In this document: positions 10,182 through 21,439 of the stretch, in pieces
Layout: every line of letters begins with the position of its first letter
Numbering within the stretch: the first letter of the stretch is position 1
DNA from: Eutreptiella sp. 'Long Island Sound 2002'
Taxonomy: Eukaryota; Euglenozoa; Euglenophyceae; Eutreptiales; Eutreptiaceae
Assembly: GCA_964036045.1 (NCBI GenBank)
Contig: OZ038379.1
Location: forward strand, 68,416,719 to 68,480,718
Direction of reading: 5' to 3'
Length of the DNA stretch: 64,000 bases
The notes under the pieces: model-generated
The model's input: the letters and a program-made list of their open reading frames with translations, nothing else
What the model was told of the DNA's origin: nothing
Databases searched by the model: none
Translations under genes and position numbers: made by a program

Positions 10182-11497
10182 GTCCACGTGCACCGGAATG
10201 GGTATGGCATACGATTGGTGCCAGCCCGTCTCTGGGTCCGCCACCACCAGGCCCCCCCAGCCGAGTGGCTGGGGTACCAGGAGGCATCTTGAACAAAGAC
10301 GGCCTCATCCGGGACACCCCGTAAATGATGCCCTCGGGGGGTTGCTCCTGGGCCCATTGCATGTTCCTATGTTCCTAGGCCATGGGGGGAAGGTCCCCGG
10401 TCCGCAAAACCGCGAGGGCCAACCGGCCCTGCGGGTGCAGGTCCAATCCCGGCAGCCGACCGCTAGGGCCACATGAGGGTTGTTTGCCTCGCCAACGGTG
10501 CCCGCGACCCCCAGGGGGTGTTTGGGCACCTCCACATGATGGTCCTCCAAGACAGCCCAGACTCAGATGTCCATGAGCCAGGTGTACCAGAGGAGTCTAT
10601 CGTGGTCCGTGGGGTGGCACTCACAATCCGCTAGACCCCCACGCACGCAAGGCATGTCCGGGCTAAACCGCCAAAGGGCACACATTAGCCCCCATCTGGC
10701 GGAGGCGCGGGTGAGGGGTTTGGGGTGGTTCAACTGGTGGGCGTAGTTGAGCACGAACGTGGTCAACATGTCGGGCCCAACGGGTAGGATGCCCGAGAGC
10801 CCCGCCTCCACCGGCGCTAGCAGGCGGTGTGCTGGCAGGTTCTCCCCTACAACAGCGCACAGGGCGGATACGGCGGGGAGGTCCGCCAAATGCCACACCC
10901 ACACCGGGGGGGGGGGGGGGCAAACCCCGGCCTGGAAACGCGCCATGCCGCCCGCCTTCGGGTTGTACATGGCCGGGGGCTATTGTGCCCGCAAAGACTT
11001 GAGGGGCGCCAACGCAGACGCACGGTGTGATGCCGTCATGAGCTTGCGAAAGTCCTCCCTGTGATAAACATGCGGGACGGCATGCCGCCCCAGGGAGCGG
11101 ATGTATTCCGACTCCGAGGGTACGGGCAGCCGGACCCCATTCATCCAGACGGAGGGTGCCCCATACCGAACCCGCTGCCCTTCCATCCAAGTGCGCAGCA
11201 CGTGCATCTTGGACACATCTGATTCCAGCGCCACGGCGTCTTCCGCCGCGGGTAGAGCCCCGGCGATGGCATCCGCATCCTCCTTGGAGCCGCCCAGCCA
11301 CACCGTGTCGTCGGCCTAGGCCACGCTGTGCAGGAGACTCGCCGGGTTGCGTACCCCGGGGTAGGCCTTGGACACCATCCTCGCCCGAACCTCTCCCATG
11401 GGCACGTAGTCCAACGGGGAGAGGGGGCAACCCTGCCCGGACCCAGCATCGAACCACCCCGCTACGTGGTCCACGTTCTCCGTTCCGCCCTCAACGG
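10182..11497 (-). pseudogene. Antisense LINE reverse transcriptase fragment
   Basis: On the minus strand the translation shows AGSGQGCPLSPLDY at 11406-11450, which is the QGxPLSP RT block, and then ADDTVWLGG at about 11289-11315, which is the YADD block with the Tyr codon position read as TAG (11316-11318). Next come a VSKMHVLRT segment and a helical thumb region down to about 10980, with a further stop. A Pro-rich and Trp-rich tail continues to about 10563. The EN, N-terminal RT and zinc-finger regions are missing. The motif set is non-LTR, and the sequence differs from the LINE at 442-5455. It lies exactly between two 330-bp direct repeats, which are not LTRs: they lack TG...CA ends and no gag or integrase is present. 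Confidence 0.7.
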
Positions 11498-11576
11498 AGA
11501 AATGGTGGGCAGATAGACACATCTAGGGCATGTTTGGGTCAGAGGTCAGAAAATGGGCAGGCAGTGCCCCTTGCAT

Positions 11577-11630
<54 letters not shown>

Positions 11631-11822
11631 CATGCGCAAAGTGGAGCACATTGAAAACAAAGAAAATATCAAGTCAAAGACTTATGGCCATAGCTGTACA
11701 ACACAATGGGCAAATGCGGTATCACTCTGCTTGCCGGCGGATTGATGCACATTGTTTGGTCCTTCAGCATGAACCATTTGGTGTTGCACCACACTGCTTG
11801 TGTCCCTTTCTCATCCAACAGG
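11498..11822. repeat. Direct repeat R, about 325 bp with (CA)n
   Basis: Second copy of the repeat at 9853-10181, with (CA)n at 11578-11628. It begins after ACGGAG, which differs from the sequence left of copy L, so the pair is a duplication with intervening insertion and not one element. Confidence 0.85.
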
Positions 11823-13799
11823 CTCCCATAGTGCCAGTGAGCACTTCCCGTGTGAATGAATCAAACATCAACAAATCAGGGAAGCTACAACAATAAAAAC
11901 ACACTGAAATTGTTCTGCATCGATGTGTCGCCTTGATGATGCAGTGGCACTAACACCACCGCCACAACTGGCCTCCCGCACCCTGCGGACATGTCTGTGC
12001 TTTGGAAAAAGCAGCCTGAGGCCCAAGAGCAAGTGAAGAAGACGAGAAGGTTGAAGGGTCTGGCTAATGTTTTGCTCACGGGCACAGTGTATCACTCACC
12101 ATTTCCTCTAGGCCGGCTGCAACAGGACAAGCGCGCAAGGTTTGGAGTTCAGGGGCGGAGCCAATGAGGCAGAGGGCCCGGGGAACAAAAAGGAAAACAG
12201 ATCGGTCAAAGCATCCGGTGTTGGCAACCCTCCCAAGGCCAGAGTTGGCAGAGTTCATGTTTGTAAGAAGCGGAATGTGTAGAGGTTTCATTCGTGCAGA
12301 GCCCCTTTCCCCCACCTGGTTGCACCATGGCCTTCAAGCCCACCTCCTTGCCGTGCGACCCTGGCGGGATGTCTGCCCACAAGCCCACAAGCCCAAATCA
12401 GAACAAGAACCAACGAAAAGTAGTGACTAGCCCATGTGCTGTACCGCTGGCAGGAAGATTCGGCGGCATGGGCATCTCCCATTGCAGATGCCCTGCTAGA
12501 ATTTGCCAAAAACTCCAATGGGTTTGCCCTGTTACTTGCAGCAAAACGTGCTGTGTGTTCCTTAAAGACCAAATGGGGTCAAGCTGCGGTGAGACAGGCT
12601 GCACGATTGTGGTCATGACGGGGATAGAGCTATGCTACTACAGCTGCCTCAACCTGCATTCTCATGCTCAACCCCACTTGCGGCAACACCACTACCTTCT
12701 CCACATAGACTCCACCTTCACCTGTTCTCTGCACCCAGAATCTGAGATGGAGCATTGCTAGCCGGATCGGAGGCCGTTTTCTCGGCACAATGGAGGTTGG
12801 AATTTCCTTTTCCTATTGTTAAGGCAAGCCATTACATGCTTGCCCTGCTCATATTCAGAGGTGGAGGTTGATGCAGAGGTAGAGAGAAAAGCTAAGAAGG
12901 TACGGTAAGGTTTGCGGTAAGATTTGCGGTAAGGTTTGCAGAAAGTGAACAAGAACAATTAGCCTCAGAGTACTTTCAGTCATCCTGGAACTGCTGTCAG
13001 TGACCTCCAACCGCCGTCGCCCATTGGCTGTCGTTCTCCAGGCTGTCACACAAAAAGACATGCTTCCTGAGGTCGGTAACCCTGACTCCAACCATATTCC
13101 AACCCCATTTTCTTTTGTAATCTGATTAGAGCTTGCGAAAACTGCTGGTGAAGCAGCAACGAGTGACCTTGAACCAGTGGCCGGCAACAACTTTCGCAGA
13201 TCCACGCGACATCCCATGCGGCACTGGCGATGCAGGCGATCCTGAGCCAGCACTACCATACTGTTAGGATGACAGTGCAAAATGGCACACGATTGGACAT
13301 CGAAAAGCAAACAAAGGAGCTGCGCCCCTTTTCGTTGATGGTGCGCCCCTCTGCCTCCAGAAGCTACAGCATGCCACTGCGCTACTTATTGCTGATACAC
13401 CAATCATGAATGATTGGGTGTCAATTCTACAGGTGATCAACGCAGGGCATCCACTCGGTGCCCTGCATCATTGTCCGCTGTGTAAAACGTACAAAGATGG
13501 CCTTCGAGGCTGATGATGGAGCTTTGGTCAACAGATGGATCGTAGTCACACACGAGGGCCTACAGTGCAAATGGAATATCGGGGGCGGATGCCTTTGTCG
13601 GCTGTGCAGTGCACAAGCGTAGCACAAGATTGAATGGGCAGGGGGCAGGGGGCTGAGCCATTTCTCCAGGACAATGGCTTGAAAGTCTGGTTCTGTGGCC
13701 CCCTGCTTCCCAAAATATGGATCTTGGGCAAAAGCATGCCCATTCATGTTCTTTGAGGTGCGAAATGATGTAGTTGGGTGAGACAAAGTCACGGAAATC
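11823..13799. other. Mostly uninterpreted stretch
   Basis: A plus-strand frame at 12436-12618 encodes a short helical peptide (ADALLEFAKNSNGFALLLAA and onward) without domain resemblance. Around 12896-12945 a GGTAAGRTTTGCG motif repeats three times. Minus-strand frames at 12855-13310 and 13427-13822 look fortuitous. I see no gene I can support. Confidence 0.35.
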
Positions 13800-15236
13800 G
13801 GACCGCTGTTTGAACGTGCCACTCCAACAGTGGCTGTCTAACCAATGGGACAGGTGACAGCAGTAAATGTGTGACCGGGCGCAGTGGCTGTGTGACAGAT
13901 GGGAGCAGCTATTTGACTGAGGGTATAAACTGCCGAACTGACGACAGTGTGGCTGTCTCACTCAGGGCTGTGGCCGTGGTACTAGCGGCAGTGGCTGTCT
14001 ACCTAATGGCCTTGGCTGTCAAACTGACAGCAGTGGCTATCTGCCGAATGCCAGTGGCTGTCTGACTGACAACCGTGGCAGTAGCGGTGCGGTTAATGAC
14101 AGTGGCTGCCTGACTGGCGGAAGTGCCTGTGAGAATGATGGCAACTGAGAGCAGCGGGAGTCCGACAGCAGCAACATTATAGCTTACAGTAGTGGCAGTC
14201 TGACTGAAGCCTGTGGCGGTTTGACTGGGGGGAAAGGCTGTCTGACCAAAGCGGCCTTGCTGACCGCAGTCCTGTCTGCTTGGCAGCAGCAGCTATCCCA
14301 CTTGTTCAAGTGGCTTCTTACTGACGTGGCTGTCCAAATGACGCCAGTGGCCGTCTGACAGATGACAGGGCTGTCAAAATGATGGCATTCGGACGGCATT
14401 GGCTATCTTGCCGACAGCAGTGGCCGCATAACTGACACCCGTAGCGGTTGTGGTTGCAGAATGGACGGCATGTCTATCCTACTGATACCAGTGGCTGTCA
14501 ACATGACAAAATTGGCGCCTAACTGACACCTGTGGCGGCGTGACTGTCAGCAGTTGCTGTCAAACTCACATGGTGGCATATCATCGTGCTCTCCCACTAA
14601 TTGACAAAATAGGATATCCAACTTACAATGATCGCTCACTAAATGACAACGGTCGATGTGTAACTAACGGCAGAGGTTGACTAAAGGAAAACAGCGGATG
14701 TCTAACTCACAACATGGGATCACTATCTAACAACAGTGGATGTCTAACTAACGGCAGTGGCGCATTAATTGACAACAATGCATGTCCAACTAAGGGCAGT
14801 GGCTTACTAAGTGACAATAGTGCATTCCAAATAGCGGAAGAGGCTCCCGAAATGACAACAGTGGATGTCTAGCTCACGTGAATGGCTCAATAACTAACAA
14901 AATTGAACGCCTAATGGAGGCCAATGGCTCCGCAACGGACCACAGTGGAGGTCCAACGAATGGCAATAGCGCACTGGGTAAGAACAATGGACATGTAACG
15001 GACGGCAATCACTCACTGGCTAAAAATACTGGATGTGCAACTCAGGGCAGTGGCACACTACATGACAACAGTGCAGGTCTACCCAAGGGCAGTGGTTCCC
15101 GGGTGACAACAGTGGATGTGCACCTTGTAGCTAACTACTTGACCACAGCAGATTTCCAAGCAACAACCCCGCCTCAGTAACTGACAACAATAGATGTTCA
15201 ACTATTGGCAGTGGCTCACTACGTGACAGCAGTGGA
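13800..15236 (+). repeat. 21/42-bp minisatellite, left block
   Basis: The first part has a 21-bp period with core GTGGCTGTCTGACTGACAGC. The second half resolves into a 42-bp period alternating GACAACAGTGGATGTCTAAC with GGCAGTGGCTCACTAACT. Copies are diverged but stay in register over 1.4 kb. Because 21 and 42 are multiples of three, a spurious long peptide (14878-15180) appears. The array is interrupted at 15237 and resumes at 17151. Confidence 0.85.
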
Positions 15237-15343
15237 TGCAGGGGGGGGGGGGGCCAACCGACCCTCGCGGAGCCCCCCCCCCCCCCCCCCCAAGCCCCTC
15301 CTATACCCCCCCCCATTCGCCCTCCCTGAACGCCCCCCTCCAA

Positions 15344-15376
<33 letters not shown>

Positions 15377-15801
15377 GGGGCCTCCGGCCAACAGTTAGTT
15401 GGGGGGGGGTAGTTGGCGTGCAGAACCAAGGGGGGTCCAAGTGGGGCAATTTAGGGTGGTGGGGGGGGGGGGTCCAGGTGGGGTGATTTGGGGTGTTGGG
15501 GGGGGAGGGGGGGCACAGGCTCCCCTTACCTCCCCTTGCCCTCACCATAAACCTAACGCTAACTTTTGCAGCCAGCTAGTTTGGCCATGCCAGCCATGTT
15601 GATTGGGCTGAACAAGATCCCCCAAATTTCGTTCATGGCTGCTTTTGCCACATCATTGCTCCATTTTGGACCCCAACACTCACTCTGACCCGAGCCTAGG
15701 GTGAGAGCTAGGGCTAGGGTTAGGGTCACCGAGCTGGTGGAACCAGTCTTGGTTTTATAACCCTTTTTAGTGTCTAGGGTGGACCTACCAGGTTTAGCAG
15801 C

Positions 15802-15832
<31 letters not shown>

Positions 15833-17150
15833 GCATGCGCGAAATGGCTAAAAATCAGAACTCCGTCGTGGTGCTTCACATTCGGGTGAAATTTTGGTGG
15901 ATGATACCTATGGGTGTGAAGTACAATCACACAAAGTTTGAGCAAGAAACTCAACGGTGGCAGCCGGGAACGGGATTCGCAAGTGGTGGACCTCAGTTTC
16001 AAAAACTGCAGTTTAGGGCCCAAAACAGGCATTTTTGGGCCAAAAAAGCCCTGGAACACATTCAAAACGGCCAAACGAAGGGAAACGGTGGGTACACTCT
16101 ATGTGCGGCTTGACTTCCCCGGGTCATCGAGCTGTTTGCGGCCCTCTAACTCCATGATATGTCCCGGAAACGACCCAAAAAATTCCCCAGAGGCTCCAAA
16201 TGCCGACAGCCACAAACCAAGAATAGGCCATATCTTTGGCTACATGGCTCAAAATGCGATTCCGAGGGCACCTACTCCACCCGCAACCCCCCACTTTTTG
16301 TGGTTTCCACCCCTCAGTGTTGCCCAAACAGACGCCTAGACCCCAATACCTAGGCCCACAAGGCTGCAGCAAGCTACAAGCTCAAGGCCAAACAGGTGGG
16401 TGCCCAAATGGGTCAACAGGGTCCAGTAGGGGCAAAAAGATGACTTTTCTCAAAAATGATCCTAGACCATGTGCACGCTAAAACAATAGTTTTTGGACCG
16501 TTTTGAGCTTGTGGTGGCCCATTTTGGTCCTCCGAAAATCCCAAAATGCCTGGAAAATGGGCTGTTTTGGGACCAAAAATGGGTCAAAAATGGGTCAAAA
16601 CCGCATTTTTCCAAACCTCATCCTAGACCATTTATGGTGCACAAACGGGTGAAATGAGCCCATTTTGAGCCCATTTTGGGGCATTTTGGCCCCACACAAG
16701 TCCACAAAGCCTTGAAAGTGGGCCTCGTGGTGATGGGGTTCACTTGCAAGCTAATTTCACTTTGTCAAGAGCCATCAATGTTCTGAATCATTCTTGATGT
16801 CCCTCACCAGTCATAGCTAATGTTCCCTCCCCCACCAGCTCGGTCCCAATATTCAGTCTTGATTAGGGTTAGGGTTAGGTGTAGGTGTAGGGTCAGGAGT
16901 AGGTTGAGGGCTGGTGGTGGGCGTTAGAATCAAGGTTGGGTTTAAGGATAGTGTTGGGGTGCAAAGTGGACAAAATTTTCCTTGGGGCACCTTTGGTGTT
17001 CATGGAGCGTTGGGCGCCTTTGGCGCCCATGGACGCCTGAGGGCGAGACCTTTGGCAACTAACTGTTGGCCGGAGGCCCCTTAGGGGTGGGGGGAGGGAG
17101 GGTTAGTTGGCGTCCTAGGAGCCGCGGAGTCGCCCCCCCCCCCCCCCCGG
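15237..17150. mobile_element. 1.9-kb TIR element with G/C homopolymers inserted in the minisatellite
   Basis: The minisatellite stops after GTGGATGCA at a G13 run and resumes after a C/G run with GAGTGGATGTC at 17151. Near the left end the segment 15375-15400 is a perfect 26-base inverted match to 17057-17082. Flanking C and G runs, and direct copies of TAGTTGGCGT (about 15409 and 17103), are also paired. No transposase is present. The central part is the telomere-bounded unit described separately, so this is a nest of at least two insertions. Homopolymer lengths may be unreliable. Confidence 0.6.
15709..16882 (+). mobile_element. Telomere-repeat-bounded unit, copy 1
   Basis: The unit opens with AGGGCTAGGGTTAGGGTCAC and closes with GATTAGGGTTAGGGTTAGG in the same orientation. 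Just inside each end lie inverted 13-mers, ACCGAGCTGGTGG on the left and CCACCAGCTCGGT on the right. The interior of about 1.1 kb is non-coding and AT/GC-mixed, with repeated ATTTTGGG/CCCAAAATG phrases. A second copy lies inverted at 33045-34225. It may be a subtelomeric repeat or a non-autonomous element that targets TTAGGG arrays. Confidence 0.75.
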
Positions 17151-17450
17151 GAGTGGATGTCTTAATGATGGCACAGGCTCGCTAACTGACAACAATGGAT
17201 GCGTAATTGACGGCGATGCCTCGCTAACTTGCAATAGTTGATGTGTAAGCGAAGGCGGCAGCTCACGAACTGGCAACAGTGCATGTCTAACTGGTGGTTG
17301 CGGCTCACTTAATGACAACAAGTGATGTGAGACTCACAGTGGTAGCTCACTACCTGACAGCGGTGGATGTATGCCTCACGGCAGTGGCTCAATGACTGAC
17401 TGGGGTGGATGTTTGGCAGTGGCTCACTAAATGACAACCGTGGATTTCCA
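17151..17450 (+). repeat. 21/42-bp minisatellite, right block
   Basis: Resumption of the 13800-15236 array, with units such as GACAACAATGGATGCG and GGCAGTGGCTCA. Loss of register around the inserted element supports a secondary insertion. Confidence 0.8.
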
Positions 17451-17550
17451 TAGCTAGTAGCGGGTTGCAGCAAGCAGCACCAAGCACGCAGCCAGGTGAA
17501 GCAAGGCTGGCAGCACGCTGGTTGTGGCTGTTTAGAATGCAAGATGATGA

Positions 17551-17552
<2 letters not shown>

Positions 17553-17585
<33 letters not shown>
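17553..17585. repeat. (CA)n microsatellite
   Basis: About 16 CA units, followed by GAGGAGAGGG. Confidence 0.9.
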
Positions 17586-17588
<3 letters not shown>

Positions 17589-18583
17589 GAGAGGGCATAG
17601 GGTTTTTGAGACGGGAATAGATGATTTTTAGTGCATATATGGCACGTGTTTAGTTCTGTATTTAGAGGTTTTGGGACATTGAAAAAATGTGAGAAACATT
17701 TATCAGGAATGATTTCACTGCCAGCATGTTTGTCTGGGTGCAAGGAAGGGTTGTGTTTTTGTGTTTTTGAGAAATATTCCGGTTTTGGGGGTTTTGGAAA
17801 CGAGCGCTAATGGGTTTACCGCAATAGGACAGATCTCTACCTGAGGACCCATGCCGTCTGTGCCGCAAAGACTAGAAAAACCATCCGTAGACTGACTGTT
17901 CAATCCACGAGAAGGTTTTGTTGCGCCTAGAAAGCAATAAGAACCGGGTGGCACAGGAACACCGCGCCCAGGTGGACCAAACGGCCGCAAAGTCGTTAGC
18001 ACAAACTTGGAGGAAAGCGTACCTCGATTGTGGAAATAACTGTAACTCGCTTGTAGTTTTTTTTGGCGCAAGTCGCGCAACTTTTTTTTTGGCGTAAATC
18101 ACGTTTTTTTACACCGAAATTTTTTTGGCGTAAGTCGCGTAAACTTTTTTTTGCCGTAAATCCCGTATGGAAAAAAAACCTTTTTTCAAAAAGAAAAAAA
18201 AGGCGGGGAAACACAACACCCACCCAATAGCCGCCATTGCTACCACGGGAGGTGAAGCGTGTAGCCCTGACGAACATTTTGGGTACCTCCGGCACGGATA
18301 AAGCAATGGAGCCGTGGCGTGAGAGGTGGTTTTCATACTGATCGCCGGCAGATGGCGGAAATACTGTGGAGCACACTCATCATGCCCGCAAACGAAAAAT
18401 GCAATTTGCCCTTCGACCTTGGGTAAGGTGTATCATCACGACTATATTGCTGCCGGCGCCATCTTGAAGCTCACGCCAGCGATACCACGTAAGTCCGGTC
18501 ACCTCCATCCAACTACATTCTTCGCATGCAACCATAATGGCATGGGGCCAACTACAAAAAGCTGGCAAACACACGCTTGTAGA
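17586..18583. other. Non-coding stretch with GGCGTAART tandem tract
   Basis: Between 18055 and 18200 a unit of about 30 bases, runs of T plus GGCGTAARTCGCG, repeats four or five times and gives spurious RDLRQKK peptides on the minus strand. The rest has no supported gene. Confidence 0.5.
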
Positions 18584-20270
18584 TCATATCAGACTTTTTG
18601 TCCGATGCCTTGAACTTTGCACGCAATTTGTGTTCCGCGCACAAGCGTCACGGATGTCCTTCGCAAGCAACTCTTCCAGCTCTCGAATAAATTGTTGGTT
18701 GTTCACCAACCGACCCTCTGCGCCCTTTGGGTACGCCTCGGGCACCTCAAAAAGCTTCCCACGGATGAACACGTATGGACGGGCATCACTTGTGGGGGAG
18801 TTAGAAGAGGAAGTCGGCTGCATGGTGTGTGGAGGGGCCTTAACATTGCCCTTCACTGACTTCCCATCTTGGGGCACGTCCTCGGGGTTGGAGGCCAGGA
18901 AGGTAGGAGATTCAGCAACGGCTGGCTCCGAGGAGGAGGCAGCAATGTTGCCCTCGGGTTCTGAAAGAGGATGCTCTTCATTAAAAAGGAGGGGGGAAGT
19001 AGATGGGGGCGGGGACACAGGGTTACAGGTTGGGGCAGGAGGAGATCCGGGCTCCCTGGAAATCACCTCCCCCTCCCACCCATTCTCCTGGATGGTGCCA
19101 AGGACTCAAACGGAGCGATCCGCAGTGATGACACGTAGTGCTTGCTTGATACATCCTTTCGGCATGGGTGTAACAACAACGTCGTCCACGCTTCTCCTTT
19201 GGCCAGCAATCTACTCACAAAGATGTAGCGATTGATAGCCACATGACCAACCATCCTCTTGAAAACCGAAAGCCCGAGCATGTGCAGCAACGCCCTTTGA
19301 CGGCACGGGTTTCAACGTTGACTGGACCAAGGAATTACCACACAGTGGCTCCCAAGGCCCATACTGAGACTTTGCAGTCGATGGCACAAAGAAACGAATG
19401 GAGCCCTTCACAATCGCCACCATTAACAATAAATATGTGGTGGCGCCTCCAAGCCAAACCAACGGTTGTATGGTTGGTGCCCTTACTATCTTCGCACTTC
19501 CTTATCCTTTTCAAGCACGACGCAATGTAAGTCACCATCATAGCCCATGCCCGTGGATCCTTGACCTCATTGTGGTACAACTTGTCGTGAAGCCACGCAA
19601 GAATGACCTTGTCGCCGAACCCATCTCCAACAACAAGAGCCTTGGTTTCATCGACGGGTGTCTGGCGCGTCGCCATCTGTGCTGGAGCCACAGGGATGGC
19701 AATATCCTCCTCTTCAGAAATGCCGGCGTCCGACGGCTCGGCTCCGTTGAAGGGAGTGGCAAGCATAGGCACCATGGCATCTTGTTCCGGAGTGGCGGCA
19801 TTTGAAAGCTCGCTCACCCTACCACCTAGTACGAACGCCTCGTATGAGTCCACCTCATCCTCAACAGGATTGGGGGGCAAGGTGGCTTGCAGGAGGCAAT
19901 CCACATCAACCTCTCTTTTCCACTTGCGGTACAACCACACATCCTCATCAGGAGGGATGCGGCCTCGCATGGGGTGCTGCATTGTGGTCAAGCAAAAACC
20001 AGAGCCTTCGCAATACATCCACCGAAAGTGCACTTTTCGCGCGCGCTGCCCACAAGTCCAAACGGGGATGAAAAGGTTTAATTGGTGCCGCGTCTTCCTA
20101 TGCAAGGCAGAGTCGCCTTTGGAGGGCACTGCCACAGCATCGTTGGACGCATCTGATGCTGCACCATCCGTACTGAATTGCGGACCTCGTTGTTTCAAGC
20201 CCTTCGTGTGGGCTTTCTTTGAGGAAGGCTGTTTTGCTGGTTCCGCCCGTGCAATGACCAAGCCTTCCAC
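18584..20270 (-). pseudogene. Ulp1/C48-type cysteine protease segment of a transposon
   Basis: Read on the minus strand, a 311-residue frame (20270-19335) ends with a C48-like core: ILAWLHDKL (substrate-side helix), HHIFIVN, and GLHSFLCAID, whose His codon is at 19398-19400 (the family has HW at this place). After a frameshift the core continues in frame 19462-19211 with GPWEPLCGNSL and QEDGWSCGYQSL, the conserved Q-x-D-G-x-S-C-G block with the nucleophile Cys at 19241-19243. A Ser/Pro-rich and acidic tail follows (19066-18584). Ulp1-type proteases cleave SUMO-like conjugates and occur as second domains in MULE/Kaonashi and CACTA-type plant transposons. The domain lies just downstream of MULE-like sequence on the same strand, so one transposon gene is likely. 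Frame breaks may be introns or decay. Confidence 0.6.
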
Positions 20271-21345
20271 ACAGCCAACTTAAAGGACCGTTGAGCAATC
20301 AATTCCCGGGAGCACGTGGTGGGAACCTTGAAGCCTGAAACCTTCACAATGTGCCACCAAAAGAAGCCTTCACACATGGCATTTGTGCCGCAGGTTGGGC
20401 AAGTGCAACCCTCTGCGTTGACCCGTTGGATTGACATGAAGGCAAGAAAAACATTCCGTTGCCTTTCTCTATCTTTCGCAATGCTTTATTCCACCACGCC
20501 ACTGCTGCGGCATCAACAAGAGAGTGTGTCCTCACCCGCTCGCCGTTGAGTCCACTTTTTTTGAACTTCTCCCCTTGATGAAAAAAGAGGGCATCTCCTA
20601 CATCAAAAAACGTGGCAGCCTCGTGAATGCCTTGGCTTTCTTGCCACATCCACGGTTCTGGGAGCAGAGCATGGCCCATGAAAGCGTAAGAATGCTCACT
20701 CTAGCATTTGCCAAGGTTATGAATCCCATTGACAAGGAATTCTGCAAGAGTGGACATGTGATGCTCAGTTTCAAACTTCGGCACACTTACACTAGGCTCG
20801 GAGGGCTTGGCAACAGGAATGCCCGGGGCTGAGGCACCACTGCACCAATATGTGCGCTGGTCAATGTACTCCTTCTACAAATAAGCAAGGAATGTAGGGA
20901 AGGCAGAATACTGTGCACACAGCGAGGCCCATCCCGCCACTAACACCGCCAAAGACCACGCAAAGGATAGTGTCTTGTGGCACCTGCGGAGTTCGGCGTG
21001 ACCGGTTTTAACTGCAACTAAAGCCATAAGCGAAACAGTCATTGCGGCCAAGCTTTGAGATGGGAACATATCTTCTTGGCTGATGAGCCAATGCCTGTGG
21101 CCCCATCGCTCATCACATAATACACGTCGCAATTGAAGTCGGGATACATGCGCTCCATGGCTTCTTTCACCTTCCTCAAAAAGAATTGCAGCACAACTTT
21201 GTTTTCCGTACCAACCACGGCCACGGCAATTATCACCATGGTGTGGGCCGTAGTTAGGGTACACGGTAGCAAGGTTCGGTTCAGTTCACATATGCATTCT
21301 CGATTGCCATCAACGGCTATCCAGATCGTTGGACCGCTCTTTGTG
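20195..21345 (-). pseudogene. MULE-like transposase core and zinc-binding segment
   Basis: The minus-strand frame entering at about 21345 reads GPTIWIAVDGN, with a first candidate catalytic Asp at 21309-21311. A hydrophobic strand MVIIAVAVVG and a helix FLRKVKEAMERMYP follow, and then YYVMSDGATGIGSSAKKI, with a second Asp at 21105-21107 (family pattern vsDGxxgi). This is the order seen in MULE DDE domains; the third acidic residue is not resolved. Further downstream, at about 20437-20360, CTCPTCGTNAMCEGFFWW gives a Cys-x2-Cys pair and a WH-like block, possibly a zinc finger. The protease segment follows on the same strand. Stops and frame changes show this copy is broken or heavily spliced. 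Confidence 0.5.
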
Positions 21346-21439
21346 GCCTCTGCAAAATGGAGTCAAGCTGCACCAAGCCACTACAAAGCGCTATACGCAA
21401 TGCATACCTGGTCCAGATTCTTCATTGTGGATCCGAGCA

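Noticed and set aside
9853-11822. LTR retrotransposon call
   Set aside because: Flanking repeats lack LTR ends, contain a microsatellite, and enclose only an antisense non-LTR RT fragment with no gag, protease or integrase.
14878-15180. 100-codon plus-strand protein
   Set aside because: It lies wholly in the 42-bp minisatellite, whose period is a multiple of three.
15131-15548. Gly/Pro-rich proteins on both strands
   Set aside because: Translations of G and C homopolymers.
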